Source of the DNA: Rhizophagus irregularis
Lineage: Eukaryota; Glomeromycota; Glomeromycetes; Glomerales; Glomeraceae
Direction: 5' to 3'
Length of the DNA: 64,000 nt
NCBI RefSeq assembly: GCF_026210795.1
Contig: NC_089439.1
Span: 806,001-870,000, forward strand
The position numbers and the translations under genes were made by a program. Position 1 is the stretch's first letter. Every line of letters starts with the position of its first letter. Below, one piece after another: positions 9,894 to 19,676 of the stretch. The notes under the pieces are model-generated. The model ran no database searches. It had not been told where the DNA came from and saw only the letters and a program-made list of their open reading frames with translations.

Positions 9894-10421
9894 ATGAACA
9901 ACATTGAAGCAGAACACTTAACTGCATTAAGGGGTAAATTAATAATAAACCAAGAATTAAAGGACGTAATGTTTGATACAGGAGCAGCAGTAAATGTAAT
10001 AACTAGTCAGATAATGGATGAAATGGACCTAAAAATTGAGGAACCAAGTACAGTAAGATGTGTGATGATAAATGAGGATAAATTAGCATCTAGGGGTACC
10101 ACGACAATATACATACAATTTGGGGATAAGGAAATACCCATTAAGGTTGAAGTAATTGATTCAGGAAAAAACGAAATTGTGTTAGGAAATGGAGTATTAG
10201 ATATGTTCAAAGCAAATATAGATTACACAGATAAAACAATAATAATTAGAATGAATGATGAAACTATGGATATACCAGTAAAATACACACAAAGGACCAT
10301 TAAAGGGTTTGAAGAAACATTTGATGAAGAGGAAATATTAGAAGAATTATACCAGGATGAATTGTATAACATATATGAGGATGACCATGAAGGTCAGGAA
10401 GATGAAAATTTTAAAGTATAA
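9894..10421 (+). CDS. pro: Retroviral-type aspartic protease (175 aa frame)
   Basis: The catalytic motif DTG is at residues 28-30 (VMFDTGAAVNVI), followed later by the hydrophobic flap-side motif EIVLGNGVL (about residues 98-106), as in retropepsins. The C-terminal third is acidic. The ATG at 9894 is four codons after the gag stop in the same frame, so the protein may be made as a Gag-Pro fusion by readthrough rather than from this ATG. The frame ends TAA at 10419-10421, where the RT frame (offset -1) is already open. Confidence 0.88.
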   Translation: MNNIEAEHLTALRGKLIINQELKDVMFDTGAAVNVITSQIMDEMDLKIEEPSTVRCVMINEDKLASRGTTTIYIQFGDKEIPIKVEVIDSGKNEIVLGNGVLDMFKANIDYTDKTIIIRMNDETMDIPVKYTQRTIKGFEETFDEEEILEELYQDELYNIYEDDHEGQEDENFKV

Positions 10422-11896
10422 GTCTTGGTCAGAATGATACTGAAGAGACGATAAAGAAGCACAAAAGTGACCATGAAAAATTTACTGAAAAATTTAAAGT
10501 AGGGGACATAACCAATGAACAAAAAGGTAAATTAAAAGTATTAGTAGAAAAATATAAGGATATATTTGAGTACGATGGTGAAAAATATAATAGGACAAAC
10601 CTAGTAAAACATGAAATCAGATTAAAAGGGGGTACTGAACCAATAGCCCAAAAGAGGTACAAAGAAAATGATGAAAAAGGTAAATTCATCAGAAAAGAGG
10701 TTGACGAGATGTTAAAATTGGGAAAAATTAGAGAATCTAGAAGTCCATGGTCTTCACCAGTGACTTTAGCAGGGAAAAAGTCGGGAAATTATAGATTTTG
10801 CATCGACTATAGAAAATTAAATAAAGTTACAATAACAGATGCATATCCATTACCGAGGATTGATGAACAATTAGAAAGGATAAGTTCAGGAAAATGGTTT
10901 ACCAGTCTAGATTTAGCATCAGGGTTTAATCAGATAGAAATGGCTGAGGAAGATATTGAGAAAACAGCATTCATATGCTCAGCAGGATTATATGAATATA
11001 ATGTCATGCCATTTGGGTTAACAAATGCGCCTGCAAGTTTTCAAAGGTTAATGGATAAAGTATTAAAGGAGTACCTAAATGAATTTGTGATAGTATACAT
11101 TGATGATATAATGATATATTCGGAAAATTTTGAAGACCACCTAAAACACATAAAGTTAGTGTTAGAAAAATTAAAGGAAGCCAGTTTAATACTAAAGTTA
11201 AAGAAATGTATATTTGGGAAAACAGAAATAGAATTTTTAGGACATGTAGTTGGTAAGAATGGATTAAAACCAAGTCCAGGAAAGGTTGAAAAGATACAAA
11301 AATTAACAGCACCTATAAATATAAAAGGTGTAAGGTCAATATTAGGGTTATGTACGTATTATAGAAAATTTATTAAAGATTTTTCAAAAATAGTAAAACC
11401 AATAACATCTTTATTGAGAAAAGATGAAAAGTTTGAATGGGGCATCAAACAACATGAAGCATTAGAAATATTAAAAAGGAAATTAACCGAAGAACCGGTG
11501 TTAAGACAACCAGATTGGTTAAGGAAATTTATATTAATTACAGATGCTTCAGGAATAGGATTAGGGGCAGTGTTAGCTCAAAAAGATGATAAAGGTCAAG
11601 AATATGTAATAGAATATGCCAGTAAAAGTTTAAACAGGACAGAACAAAGATGGCCAATAACCGAACAAGAATGTTATGCAATTGTATGGGGAATACAACA
11701 TTTCCATAAATACTTGATCAATAGAAAATTTGAGGTAGTAACAGACCATGCAGCTTTGAAGGGATTAATGACTGCAAAAGTACCAAAAGGAAAGAGATCA
11801 AGATGGGTCATGGAATTGGAACAGTATGATTTTGAAATAACCCATAGACCAGGAAAAGAAAATAAAAACGCAGATGCCTTATCAAGAATAATATAA
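10415..11896 (+). CDS. pol: Reverse transcriptase-RNase H
   Basis: The frame is open from 10415; the first ATG is only at 10709, inside the RT domain, so the 98 codons before it belong to the protein (they include the typical Gypsy segment ending QKRY... before DEMLKLGKI). RT motifs include SPVTLAGKKSG, FTSLDLASGFNQI, PFGLTNAPASFQRLMD and the catalytic YIDD (residues 130-133 counted from 10709). RNase H follows with ILITDASG (D279), E321, TDHAAL (D346) and NADALSRI. It ends TAA at 11894-11896, followed in frame by another TAA, so the integrase is not simply part of this protein. The frame is -1 relative to protease, and a standard slippery site that works is not visible in the 7-nt overlap. 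Confidence 0.93.
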   Translation, partial: SISLGQNDTEETIKKHKSDHEKFTEKFKVGDITNEQKGKLKVLVEKYKDIFEYDGEKYNRTNLVKHEIRLKGGTEPIAQKRYKENDEKGKFIRKEVDEMLKLGKIRESRSPWSSPVTLAGKKSGNYRFCIDYRKLNKVTITDAYPLPRIDEQLERISSGKWFTSLDLASGFNQIEMAEEDIEKTAFICSAGLYEYNVMPFGLTNAPASFQRLMDKVLKEYLNEFVIVYIDDIMIYSENFEDHLKHIKLVLEKLKEASLILKLKKCIFGKTEIEFLGHVVGKNGLKPSPGKVEKIQKLTAPINIKGVRSILGLCTYYRKFIKDFSKIVKPITSLLRKDEKFEWGIKQHEALEILKRKLTEEPVLRQPDWLRKFILITDASGIGLGAVLAQKDDKGQEYVIEYASKSLNRTEQRWPITEQECYAIVWGIQHFHKYLINRKFEVVTDHAALKGLMTAKVPKGKRSRWVMELEQYDFEITHRPGKENKNADALSRII

Positions 11897-11932
11897 ATAG
11901 ATGGGTAAAAGAGTTACTTTTCAAAAATAAAA

Positions 11933-12172
11933 ATGGAACAAGTGGTAAGAAATACAAATCATAAAATAAAGGATATAATCGAAAATTTAGAAGGTATAAC
12001 AAAGGAATTAAACAGGATAAATTATAACTATAAATTCAAAGCCAAAAATTTTGAAGATAGTGAAGAAAGACCATTAATATTGGAAACTCAAGAGGAAATA
12101 TTACAAATAGAGGTGATATTAAGTAAAGTAAACAAGCTAAAATTATCAGAATTATGTAAAAATGGGACCTAA
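11933..12172 (+). CDS. Small coiled-coil-like ORF between RNase H and integrase (79 aa)
   Basis: A free-standing 79-codon frame in the same phase as RT, separated from it by two stop codons. The sequence is rich in Ile, Leu, Glu, Lys and Asn in a heptad-like spacing (KIKDIIENLEGITKELNRI), suggesting helix or coiled coil. I do not recognise it. Its last 11 nt overlap the next start: ATGGGACCTAA contains both the ATG of the kinase-integrase ORF (12162) and this ORF's TAA, an arrangement compatible with termination-reinitiation. It could also be a structural remnant of an originally continuous pol. Confidence 0.5.
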   Translation: MEQVVRNTNHKIKDIIENLEGITKELNRINYNYKFKAKNFEDSEERPLILETQEEILQIEVILSKVNKLKLSELCKNGT

Positions 12173-13943
12173 AATAATAATCATATGTGGAGTTGATGGT
12201 ACTGGAAAAACATTCATTGTAAATAAACTTATAAAAGAATTTGAAAAAGTAGGACAAAGTGTGAGGTTTAACACCTTTAAAAGGAGAAGAGAGGACAATG
12301 ATAAGTATAAAATACCAAAGAAAGGTATAGAATGGGAATTCAGGAAGGAAGTTGTCGAACAAATCAACAGGAGAATGGAAGAACATGATAATGAGGATTG
12401 GTTAATATTAGATAAAAGTCCCTATAGTGAGTACTTTTATCAACAAACACCATCATTCGACAGAGGATACATAACAAGATATGAGAACCACCTATTAGAA
12501 AAGGAAGTATTTAGGAACAAAAGGATAATTGATGAATCAATAGTGATATTTTTAGAAAATGAAAAATGTTGGGAAAATTACAAAGGTAGAGAATATTCGA
12601 AAAAGGATCAAGGACATAAAACATCATACCCATTATTAGATGAAGAAAGATATATGGAGATGGTGAAATCATTTAAAGAATGTCAAGATATTTACGAAGG
12701 AGAAAAATATGCTAATATTAAAATATCAAATAATGACACAGATTGGGAAAGAGTATATAATAAAATAATAGAATTAGATAGAGATAAACCACCAATAGAG
12801 GTTAAAAATGTTGAGATTAAGGATAACATCAGAGTAACTGATGGTAAAAAGCATATTGAGAAAAATGGTAAAAACATCAGAATAATAGAAGACTTTGAAA
12901 AGATGGGAGCACTATATTTAGCTCACAGTCATGAATTATCGGCACATATGGGAATCAAAAGTACTTATGATAATTTAAAAGATAAATATTATTGGGAAAA
13001 TATGCTGAATGATGTTGAAAGATATGTAAGGACATGTGATGAATGCCAAAGAAGGGGAAAACCACAAGGGAAAAATGAATTACACCCAATTAAAGTAGTA
13101 GAACCATGGTATCAAATCGGGATTGACTTTGTTGGACCATTGAACACAACAACAAATGGTAATAAATACATCATAGTAGCAATGGATTATTTTACAAAAT
13201 GGCCAGAAGCCAAAGCAGTAAAAGAAGCAACTGCTAAAGAAGTATCAAAATTTATTTATGAAGACATCATTTGTAGACATGGATGCCCAATGAAAATATT
13301 GAGTGATAGAGGAAGTCATTTCAATAATGAAATGATTAAAGAATTAATGGAAAAATTCAAAATTAAATGGAATTTTTCTACAAGTTATCATCCAGAGACA
13401 AACGGACTTGTTGAAAGATTCAACCGAACATTAGGCCAAGCATTAGCAAAATTATCAACCAAAGATGATTGGGATCAAAGGATAGCACCCATATTATTTG
13501 CTTACCGAAATAAAAAGCATAGTTCAACAAGAATTCGACCATTTTATTTAACATACGGAAGAAATGTACGGACAGTAATGGATGAAAATATCAAAGAAAT
13601 TAACCTAAGTGATAGAATAGTTGGATTATTAGAAGAACTACCAAAAATCCGACATGAAGCTAAAGAACAAATATTGAAATCTCAAATAAAACAAAAAGAG
13701 TATCATGACAGAAAAATAATCAAAGAACACACCTTTGGAATTGGAGATAAAATACTACTCTATGATAAAGCCAAAGCACAACAACTATCTGGAAAACTAG
13801 AATCAAAATGGTTAGGACCATTTTACATTCACGAAATACTACCGAATGGAGCTTATAGAATTAAAAATATTAAAGGTGTCATCAAGAAGATACCTGTAAA
13901 TGGAGAATTATTAAAGACTTACCATACACCGATGAGTAAATGA
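12162..13943 (+). CDS. Thymidylate-kinase-like domain fused to retroviral integrase (593 aa)
   Basis: Residues 4-205 form a P-loop kinase of the thymidylate/deoxynucleotide kinase type: Walker A GVDGTGKT (10-17), then DKSPYSEYFYQ (84-94), matching the TMK family pattern DRYxxSxxAYQ with Lys instead of Arg, and a Lys/Arg/Asp-rich segment near 140-155 where a LID would lie (GREYSKKDQGHK). Residues about 250-593 are a complete Gypsy integrase: HHCC zinc motif (H257, H262, C292, C295), catalytic D322 (GIDFVGP), D382 (LSDRGSHF) and E418 (NGLVERFNR) with exact D-35-E spacing, and a GPF/Y-type C-terminal motif (WLGPFYIHEILPNGAYRI). The start is ATG 12162 because the frame upstream is open only to 12141. 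Known biology: TMKs phosphorylate dTMP. Inference: the domain raises dTTP supply for reverse transcription or has been repurposed for binding. The kinase may be inactive, since the DR arginine is Lys. Confidence 0.9.
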   Translation: MGPKIIIICGVDGTGKTFIVNKLIKEFEKVGQSVRFNTFKRRREDNDKYKIPKKGIEWEFRKEVVEQINRRMEEHDNEDWLILDKSPYSEYFYQQTPSFDRGYITRYENHLLEKEVFRNKRIIDESIVIFLENEKCWENYKGREYSKKDQGHKTSYPLLDEERYMEMVKSFKECQDIYEGEKYANIKISNNDTDWERVYNKIIELDRDKPPIEVKNVEIKDNIRVTDGKKHIEKNGKNIRIIEDFEKMGALYLAHSHELSAHMGIKSTYDNLKDKYYWENMLNDVERYVRTCDECQRRGKPQGKNELHPIKVVEPWYQIGIDFVGPLNTTTNGNKYIIVAMDYFTKWPEAKAVKEATAKEVSKFIYEDIICRHGCPMKILSDRGSHFNNEMIKELMEKFKIKWNFSTSYHPETNGLVERFNRTLGQALAKLSTKDDWDQRIAPILFAYRNKKHSSTRIRPFYLTYGRNVRTVMDENIKEINLSDRIVGLLEELPKIRHEAKEQILKSQIKQKEYHDRKIIKEHTFGIGDKILLYDKAKAQQLSGKLESKWLGPFYIHEILPNGAYRIKNIKGVIKKIPVNGELLKTYHTPMSK

Positions 13944-14177
13944 TAACTATCATCAATGGACTTAGAAAAATAAAAATAACTTATAATCATGTGAAATAAA
14001 ATCACATGACATAAAAATAATTCTCGAAAATAGGAAAAACTAATGAAAATTTCCTAAGAAAGACCGAAGTGAAATCCGGTACAGGAAAACCGTAGACTTA
14101 ACAAACACATGATAAACCGCAGATGTAGACGCAGCAAAAAAAAGAATATTTAAAACGCAGCTGAGTCAAGTGACAAT

Positions 14178-14246
14178 GCATGCTTGATTTAGTGGTATAA
14201 TTCGCACCTACCACTTCGAGACACGAGTTCGATTCTTAGAATAAAT
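14178..14246 (+). pseudogene. Degenerate tRNA-Gly-like sequence inside the retrotransposon
   Basis: The 69-nt stretch reads like a eukaryotic tRNA-Gly: acceptor strand GCATGCT, D-arm AGTGGTA, anticodon loop CTACCAC (anticodon ACC), and T-loop TTCGATT. The acceptor 5' strand is exactly what the primer-binding site predicts for the primer tRNA. The 3' half has drifted: compared with the predicted primer end, differences are nearly all C-to-T or G-to-A, so the acceptor no longer pairs. The anticodon stem also pairs poorly. It lies between integrase and the polypurine tract. It is most likely a captured copy of the primer tRNA, not a working gene. Confidence 0.6.
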
Positions 14247-14270
14247 TTAATGTGGGCATTAAATTTTTAT

Positions 14271-14282
14271 GCGGGGGATAGT
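14271..14282 (+). promoter_or_regulatory. Polypurine tract
   Basis: GCGGGGGATAGT immediately precedes the 3' LTR. It is the expected site for priming plus-strand DNA synthesis in an LTR retrotransposon. Confidence 0.8.
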
Positions 14283-14897
14283 TGTAATACCGTAGTATAT
14301 CTAGTAAATTTATTAATTGTGAGGCGCAGTATTACATTTAGTCTTAGTGTATAAAATTTTAACTTATTTTTATTTTTATTTTAAATTGGACCGAGAAGTC
14401 GTTAAACTAATAATCACATGGATTAAGGTAATTGGTCCGTGATGACCTTAAACTATTAGTCACGAGATTTAAGGATAAATGAGGATCCGAAAGATACTAA
14501 ATTAAATGAAATCAAGTGATCTGAGGTGTCAAGTGATTAATTTGTTGATCACTACGTTAATATTATAAATCATAATTCAGGAGTTTATGATGATCAAATG
14601 GATACAAAATTAAGATAATGGAAATACTTTAAAACAATGGAAATACTTTAATAATTTAAATCCATGAATCGAAATTATGAATTTAGTTACACAAAAACAA
14701 ACATAAAAGGGCGTGAAGATCACCTTTTGGAAAGGGGAGAGAGAGAAATTAGACAAATTTTGTTATGAATCATTTATTTTGTTATTTAATGTTATTAAAC
14801 CAAGCATATTATTGTATTTATTTATATTATTAATAAAGAGTCATTTTGTTAATACCTGAGGTGGCAAACATAATTCTCTATGGGCTCAGGTGTTACA
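14283..14897 (+). repeat. 3' LTR
   Basis: 615 bp, apparently identical to the 5' LTR. It is followed by CTGT (14898-14901), the right target-site duplication. Confidence 0.95.
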
Positions 14898-16096
14898 CTG
14901 TACACTCGTTGCACGATGTTATTATCAAGATAGATTTGGTTTAGAAATAAGAACACTTAAAATGAAGCTATCGATTTGTTCGAGAAAAAACTTATTACTT
15001 AGATTTTAATATAAATATGGTACCTGTGAGAGAAATACATTTTACATATTATGTGATGTTACTAATACTTTATTTTTCTCAATAATTTTAATTTGGCCGA
15101 ATTTTGGATGAATTCTGGTCGAATTCAAAGATCGGCACTTTCGTAACACTGGTGTAAACTTAAAATTCAAATTATGTGTTATCCTTGACATGTTATAAAT
15201 GAGAAAATATAACGCCTGCAACGCTGAGTCATCCAAATTATTAATTATAACTTCCTAAACATTTTCTTATAATCTCATCAACATCATCCTAAGTAGAAAA
15301 ATTTTGTTTATTATGTTATATGACTTATTTAGTTCGTTAATCTAATGATCGAAATTTTCAGATACGTATGTATATCATAGTATCATTTCGTTGATAATTG
15401 CGTTTCCCTGTCGAGAAAGATCCATAAAAAAAAACTTTATTGATGGATAAAATGATACTAAACAAAGTAAGGTATATCGATTGTAAATATAATAAAAAAA
15501 ATATTATATTAGGACAGTCAAAAAAAAATTTTGAAAATTTTAAATCAAATAGTCAACATTAGTATAAAATTATATCAACCTTTTATCAACAGAGGTTAGT
15601 CGGGTACCTGAGAATTCATTGAGTTTATTTCTCGATGAAATTAGATAGTAAATAACATAACTGGATATATTTACTTAAAATTAAAGGTAGCATTTGTATC
15701 AGTCTTCGTCAAGACCAAAAAATAGAATGTAGGAGAGGCAATGCGATCTATAACATGCTTTACTCAATGTATTTTGCATTGTGTACTTGCATCTTATCTA
15801 TCTTATCTGTATATCACCGACGTCACGAAAAATATATATTAACATATGATACCGCTTTATTATCCGGCCGTCATTTTTTAAAAAAATTTCTAATTGCAAA
15901 AAGTCCGCGTAATTTAATATAACATAACAAATCATTATATAAATATATGCATCTATTCTTTATCGTCTTAAAAGACTCACAATAATACGATCTAAAGGCT
16001 GGAACTAAATGTGTCAATCCAATTTTTTAATACATAAAGCATCAGTTAGACGAGATTCTTCTACTATTATATAAAATATTTGTCAAATCAAAAGTA
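14898..16096. other. AT-rich intergenic region
   Basis: No convincing gene. One 64-codon minus-strand ORF (15042-15236) has no recognisable feature. No clear repeats were noted. Confidence 0.55.
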
Positions 16097-16543
16097 GAGT
16101 TTGGAACCGGATGGTACATCCCGTTCCAAATTCGGTTTACAACCAATTTTTGGTGATTCAGTTTAACCCGGATTCATATTACGAAAACCGGTTTGCGTTT
16201 AAAGCGGGTGCAACCGAATACTCAACCTGGTTTTGATATTGAAACTTTATAGTGCTGGCCCGAATTACGAAATTTAAATCACGTGACTACGGCTAAGTAA
16301 GGTATGTTACACAAAATTTTATTATAGTCCTTCTTTTGTGTTACACAAGGTTTGTAATTCTGGCCGGAATTATACTTGGCCAGATTTATGCCGATCACAT
16401 TTAATTCTGGCCAGAATTATCAAATATAAAACCAGTTGTGCAAATTGGTTATTCGGTTTCAATCGGATTTTGCAAAACCGGTTTGAAACAGATTGAACTG
16501 GTTGCACAATTTGGTTTTTCAAAATTGAACTGGTTCTAAACTC
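16097..16543. mobile_element. MITE with TA target-site duplication (447 bp)
   Basis: The ends are inverted repeats: GAGTTTGGAACCGG on the left and, reversed, GAGTTTAGAACCAG on the right. Both are flanked by TA (16095-16096, 16544-16545). The interior has several ACCGGTTT/AACTGGTT motifs and GGCCAGAATTA sequences seen elsewhere in the window. It has no ORF, as expected for a Tc1/mariner-type non-autonomous element. Confidence 0.65.
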
Positions 16544-19500
16544 TAATTAAAAGCAGGTATTGTCACAATTTCTTTTTTTTGTTAGTCTTTATTGATTTAA
16601 TATACAATTAAGTAAAACGTATTACAAGTTTACAATCAATAGAAATATATAGCTCGTCTCCCATCACTCCATTTTGTATCCCATCACTCCTCTTTATCTA
16701 CCATCATGTCCTATTTCTCCTTTTTGTTTCCTATCACTTCTCACTGCTCTTTTTACTCCCTTTCATCTTTTATTACTTTCCATTACTCCATTGTTATTTC
16801 ATTTTTTTATTAGCATCTTTCTCCTTATCATTGTAATTTACTTATCTTTATTGTTATTGTTTCTTTTATTTGTATCACTTCATTAAAATACAGTGGTTTT
16901 TTTCTTTAAAATTATAAATGTGTGACTTAAATTTTAATATTTGCAAATAAAATTTCATTAGAATAAATGTTTGCAAAAAAAATTTTTTTTAAAATATCTT
17001 TTGCGATAAAATTTTAAGTTTAGCCGATCAAAAATTAACTAAGTTAAAAAAATCCGATTAATAAATTTACTCTATATATCGTACATCATGTGACATATTT
17101 GAAAAAAAAACTCAGGCGACAATCGCCCAAGCGATGTTTATCAATTCCCCTAAATTTTTACTATTTTACTATTTTAACTTATAATAAACCAAAATCTGCC
17201 ATTTGCATATTTATAAATTGAAGTCATTTTTTTTTACGATAACTTTCACTTAAAAGATCTTTTAAAAGCATGCCAAGCTCCTCCATGAAAATGATCTCTT
17301 GTTAGATCATAGTAATTTTGGAAATTGATAAATTAGGTAGATATAGTATACTTTGTTAGTTATACGAAGGTTTTTGATATGAAGAGATTAAGTTGGACTC
17401 ATTTAGAGTTGTTTCTTAATTTCATATGTATTTCTAAATTTACGATGTAATATGAAATTTAAATACAATTACTTATAAAGAAATGCGTTTATCAAAAAAA
17501 AAAAAAAAAAAAAAATTTTAATATTCCTAGCATCGTCTAACGAAATTAGTGGAGATTTCGATAAAATAAAGTATTCTTAAATATAATTAAAAGCACATAT
17601 TTTATCTTCCAGGTTAATATATCCCAATTTTGGCAGGGTTTTAGCCTTCCTCTATTTCTTAAGAAAAGTGGTAAGCTAAACTCTTTAGTAGCAAACTACT
17701 TGAACGGAAACGTTGTTACAGATTACAGCAATTAGTTTAGTCAATTAATTATGTTAATTTAACGATTAAAATTGCAATGGGTAAGAAGTAATTACAGATT
17801 TTCAATAATGAAGAAATCGTAAAAAAAAAGTTTTTGTTCATTTATAACTGATATAAAAGATGTTTCACTTTTTTAAGGTTGGAAGTAATAGTTGAATATA
17901 GAGTTTATTTACTTAATGGCGCACCTTTTTAAAACTGAATATTTCTAAGTAATATTAATCTAAGCAATGATAGCGATAGAGTATAGACTCAACAATAAGC
18001 TTAATACTGGCGCTAGTTACTTCTTTATAAATTATTTAGTTTTCCTTGTTTAACTAATAATTATTAATAACGGATAATAAAATTAGTAAATTATAGTAAA
18101 TTGCTCAAACTTCAAAGTATAAATAACGATAAATATACAATGATATTAAAAAATCTATTTAAAGTATTAGTTTAATATTACCATTATCTATAAAAATTTG
18201 TACATAGTACATTAGAAAAGTTGTTCTTTAGAATAATAACTACATAAACCTTAAATTTAAAATAATGTGAACAATTTCTTTCACTTAATTCTTTTAATGT
18301 TTTCAACTATGAAATTTCATTCTATTATGTTTAATAAGATTATCAATAATGCATCAGCCATTTTAATGATGCATTGAAAATTCATCATATGAATCATATA
18401 TTTTTACATCACCTCAAAAACATTCAAATTTTGATAATTGTATATACTTTTTTTTTATAATGATTTGTCTGCTTTAACATATTGAGAAAGTTTGTAAATT
18501 CTTAATAAATAATTTCAAATTTTATTAATGTAAAAATGTATCTTTTTGTCTTACTACTATTACTCTTGAAAAATCAATGCAAACTAAATAATAATTCTTT
18601 AAACTAAATTATTATGATATTTATCTAAAGAAAAATCGAAAATTCTAATAGTACAAAAAATGGGTTAAAATTTAAAAATACTTTAATAATACAAACAGTA
18701 CAAAAATTACAATTTTATAATTTCATAAATAATTCAAATAGTATAATTGGTTTATTATGGAAATATGGGTAATTTACAAATTATTTTTAACTATTTACCA
18801 TTGTTTGTTTCTATCTCTATAAAATCGATAATTATTTTGTCGTTACACATACTTTAACAAATTAATATTCAAAATGTCTTAGAATATTTAGAATATTGTC
18901 TTTTTTTTATGCCATTGCTTCCGATTATAGGATATCATTAAAATGAAATAAACTGAAATTTGCTTAATATAAAGCTCAAATAATAAAAATGTTCCAGTAT
19001 TCATACGAAATTTTAACCTTATTTCCGTTAATTAAACTATTTTTAATTTAGATACATTAAGATATAAAAGTATAAATAGTTTAGCTTAAAAATGAATTAT
19101 AAAATTAAGACTACTATAAAAATAGATTAAGCAAAACGTGAAATACTATATACAACCACATAAATAATGCATACCGATTAAACCGTTTAATATAATTTTA
19201 CATAGTATCTATTAAGATTTATTTTTTTAATTTTAATTATTAAAATTATTTAGAGAATATATATATTTATAAATGATATAAGAAAAAAGGATTTTTTAAA
19301 TTGGTAACTCTAAATTTATCCATCTTGTTAGATTGTATTTAGACATTAAACTAAATAAAGTTACAATTTACTGGATTTTTAGGTTATTTAGATTATTGAT
19401 CAATTCTTTTTTATATTCAAAGGAGTATTGTTATTGGGTTAATCCCATATGTAAAAAGAAGAAATCATTTTGGAAATTTGAAATCATATTACTTAAATAA

Positions 19501-19676
19501 TAAAACTTTTAACGACAAAATTAAAATAAAATTTAATATAAAATTTATTTATTTAATAATTTATATAAAAAATTATTTAAATTACAAACTAAGAATTTCT
19601 TTTACTCTCAGTGTTTAAATAATTCCATTTCAAAATAAAATAAATAATATCGTCTTTAGTCTAATTCATGAATAAT
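16544..19676. other. AT-rich intergenic region with pyrimidine-rich tract
   Basis: About 16650-16870 is a C/T-rich tract with repeated CCATCACTCC motifs; its 70-aa ORF is low complexity and not credible. The remainder is AT-rich without gene, tRNA or clear repeat. It ends at the 3' end of the kinase gene on the minus strand. Confidence 0.55.

Larger units (their letters stand above)
4419..14897 (+). mobile_element. Complete Ty3/Gypsy-type LTR retrotransposon with kinase-integrase fusion
   Basis: The element is bounded by two 615-bp LTRs (4419-5033 and 14283-14897) that look identical, and by CTGT on both sides (4415-4418, 14898-14901) as a 4-bp target-site duplication. The domain order is gag, aspartic protease, RT-RNase H, then integrase, which defines the Ty3/Gypsy superfamily. 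The internal region holds a primer-binding site, a 1.2-kb leader with repeats, gag (6294-9881), protease (9894-10421), RT-RNase H (10415-11896), a 79-aa ORF (11933-12172), thymidylate-kinase-like plus integrase (12162-13943), a tRNA-like sequence and a polypurine tract. All frames are long and free of internal stops, which with the matching LTRs indicates a very recent insertion that may be mobile. No chromodomain was seen after the integrase. Confidence 0.95.

Noticed and set aside
10409-10415. TTTTAAA as a -1 frameshift site between protease and RT
   Set aside because: A -1 slip at this place reads TAA at 10412-10414 in the new frame, so it could not give a protease-RT fusion.
14178-14246. 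Functional tRNA-Gly gene
   Set aside because: The acceptor stem does not pair and the anticodon stem is poor; anticodon ACC is unusual for eukaryotic tRNA-Gly. Called a tRNA-like relic instead.
16674-16886. 70-aa plus-strand ORF
   Set aside because: Low-complexity product of a pyrimidine-rich tract.
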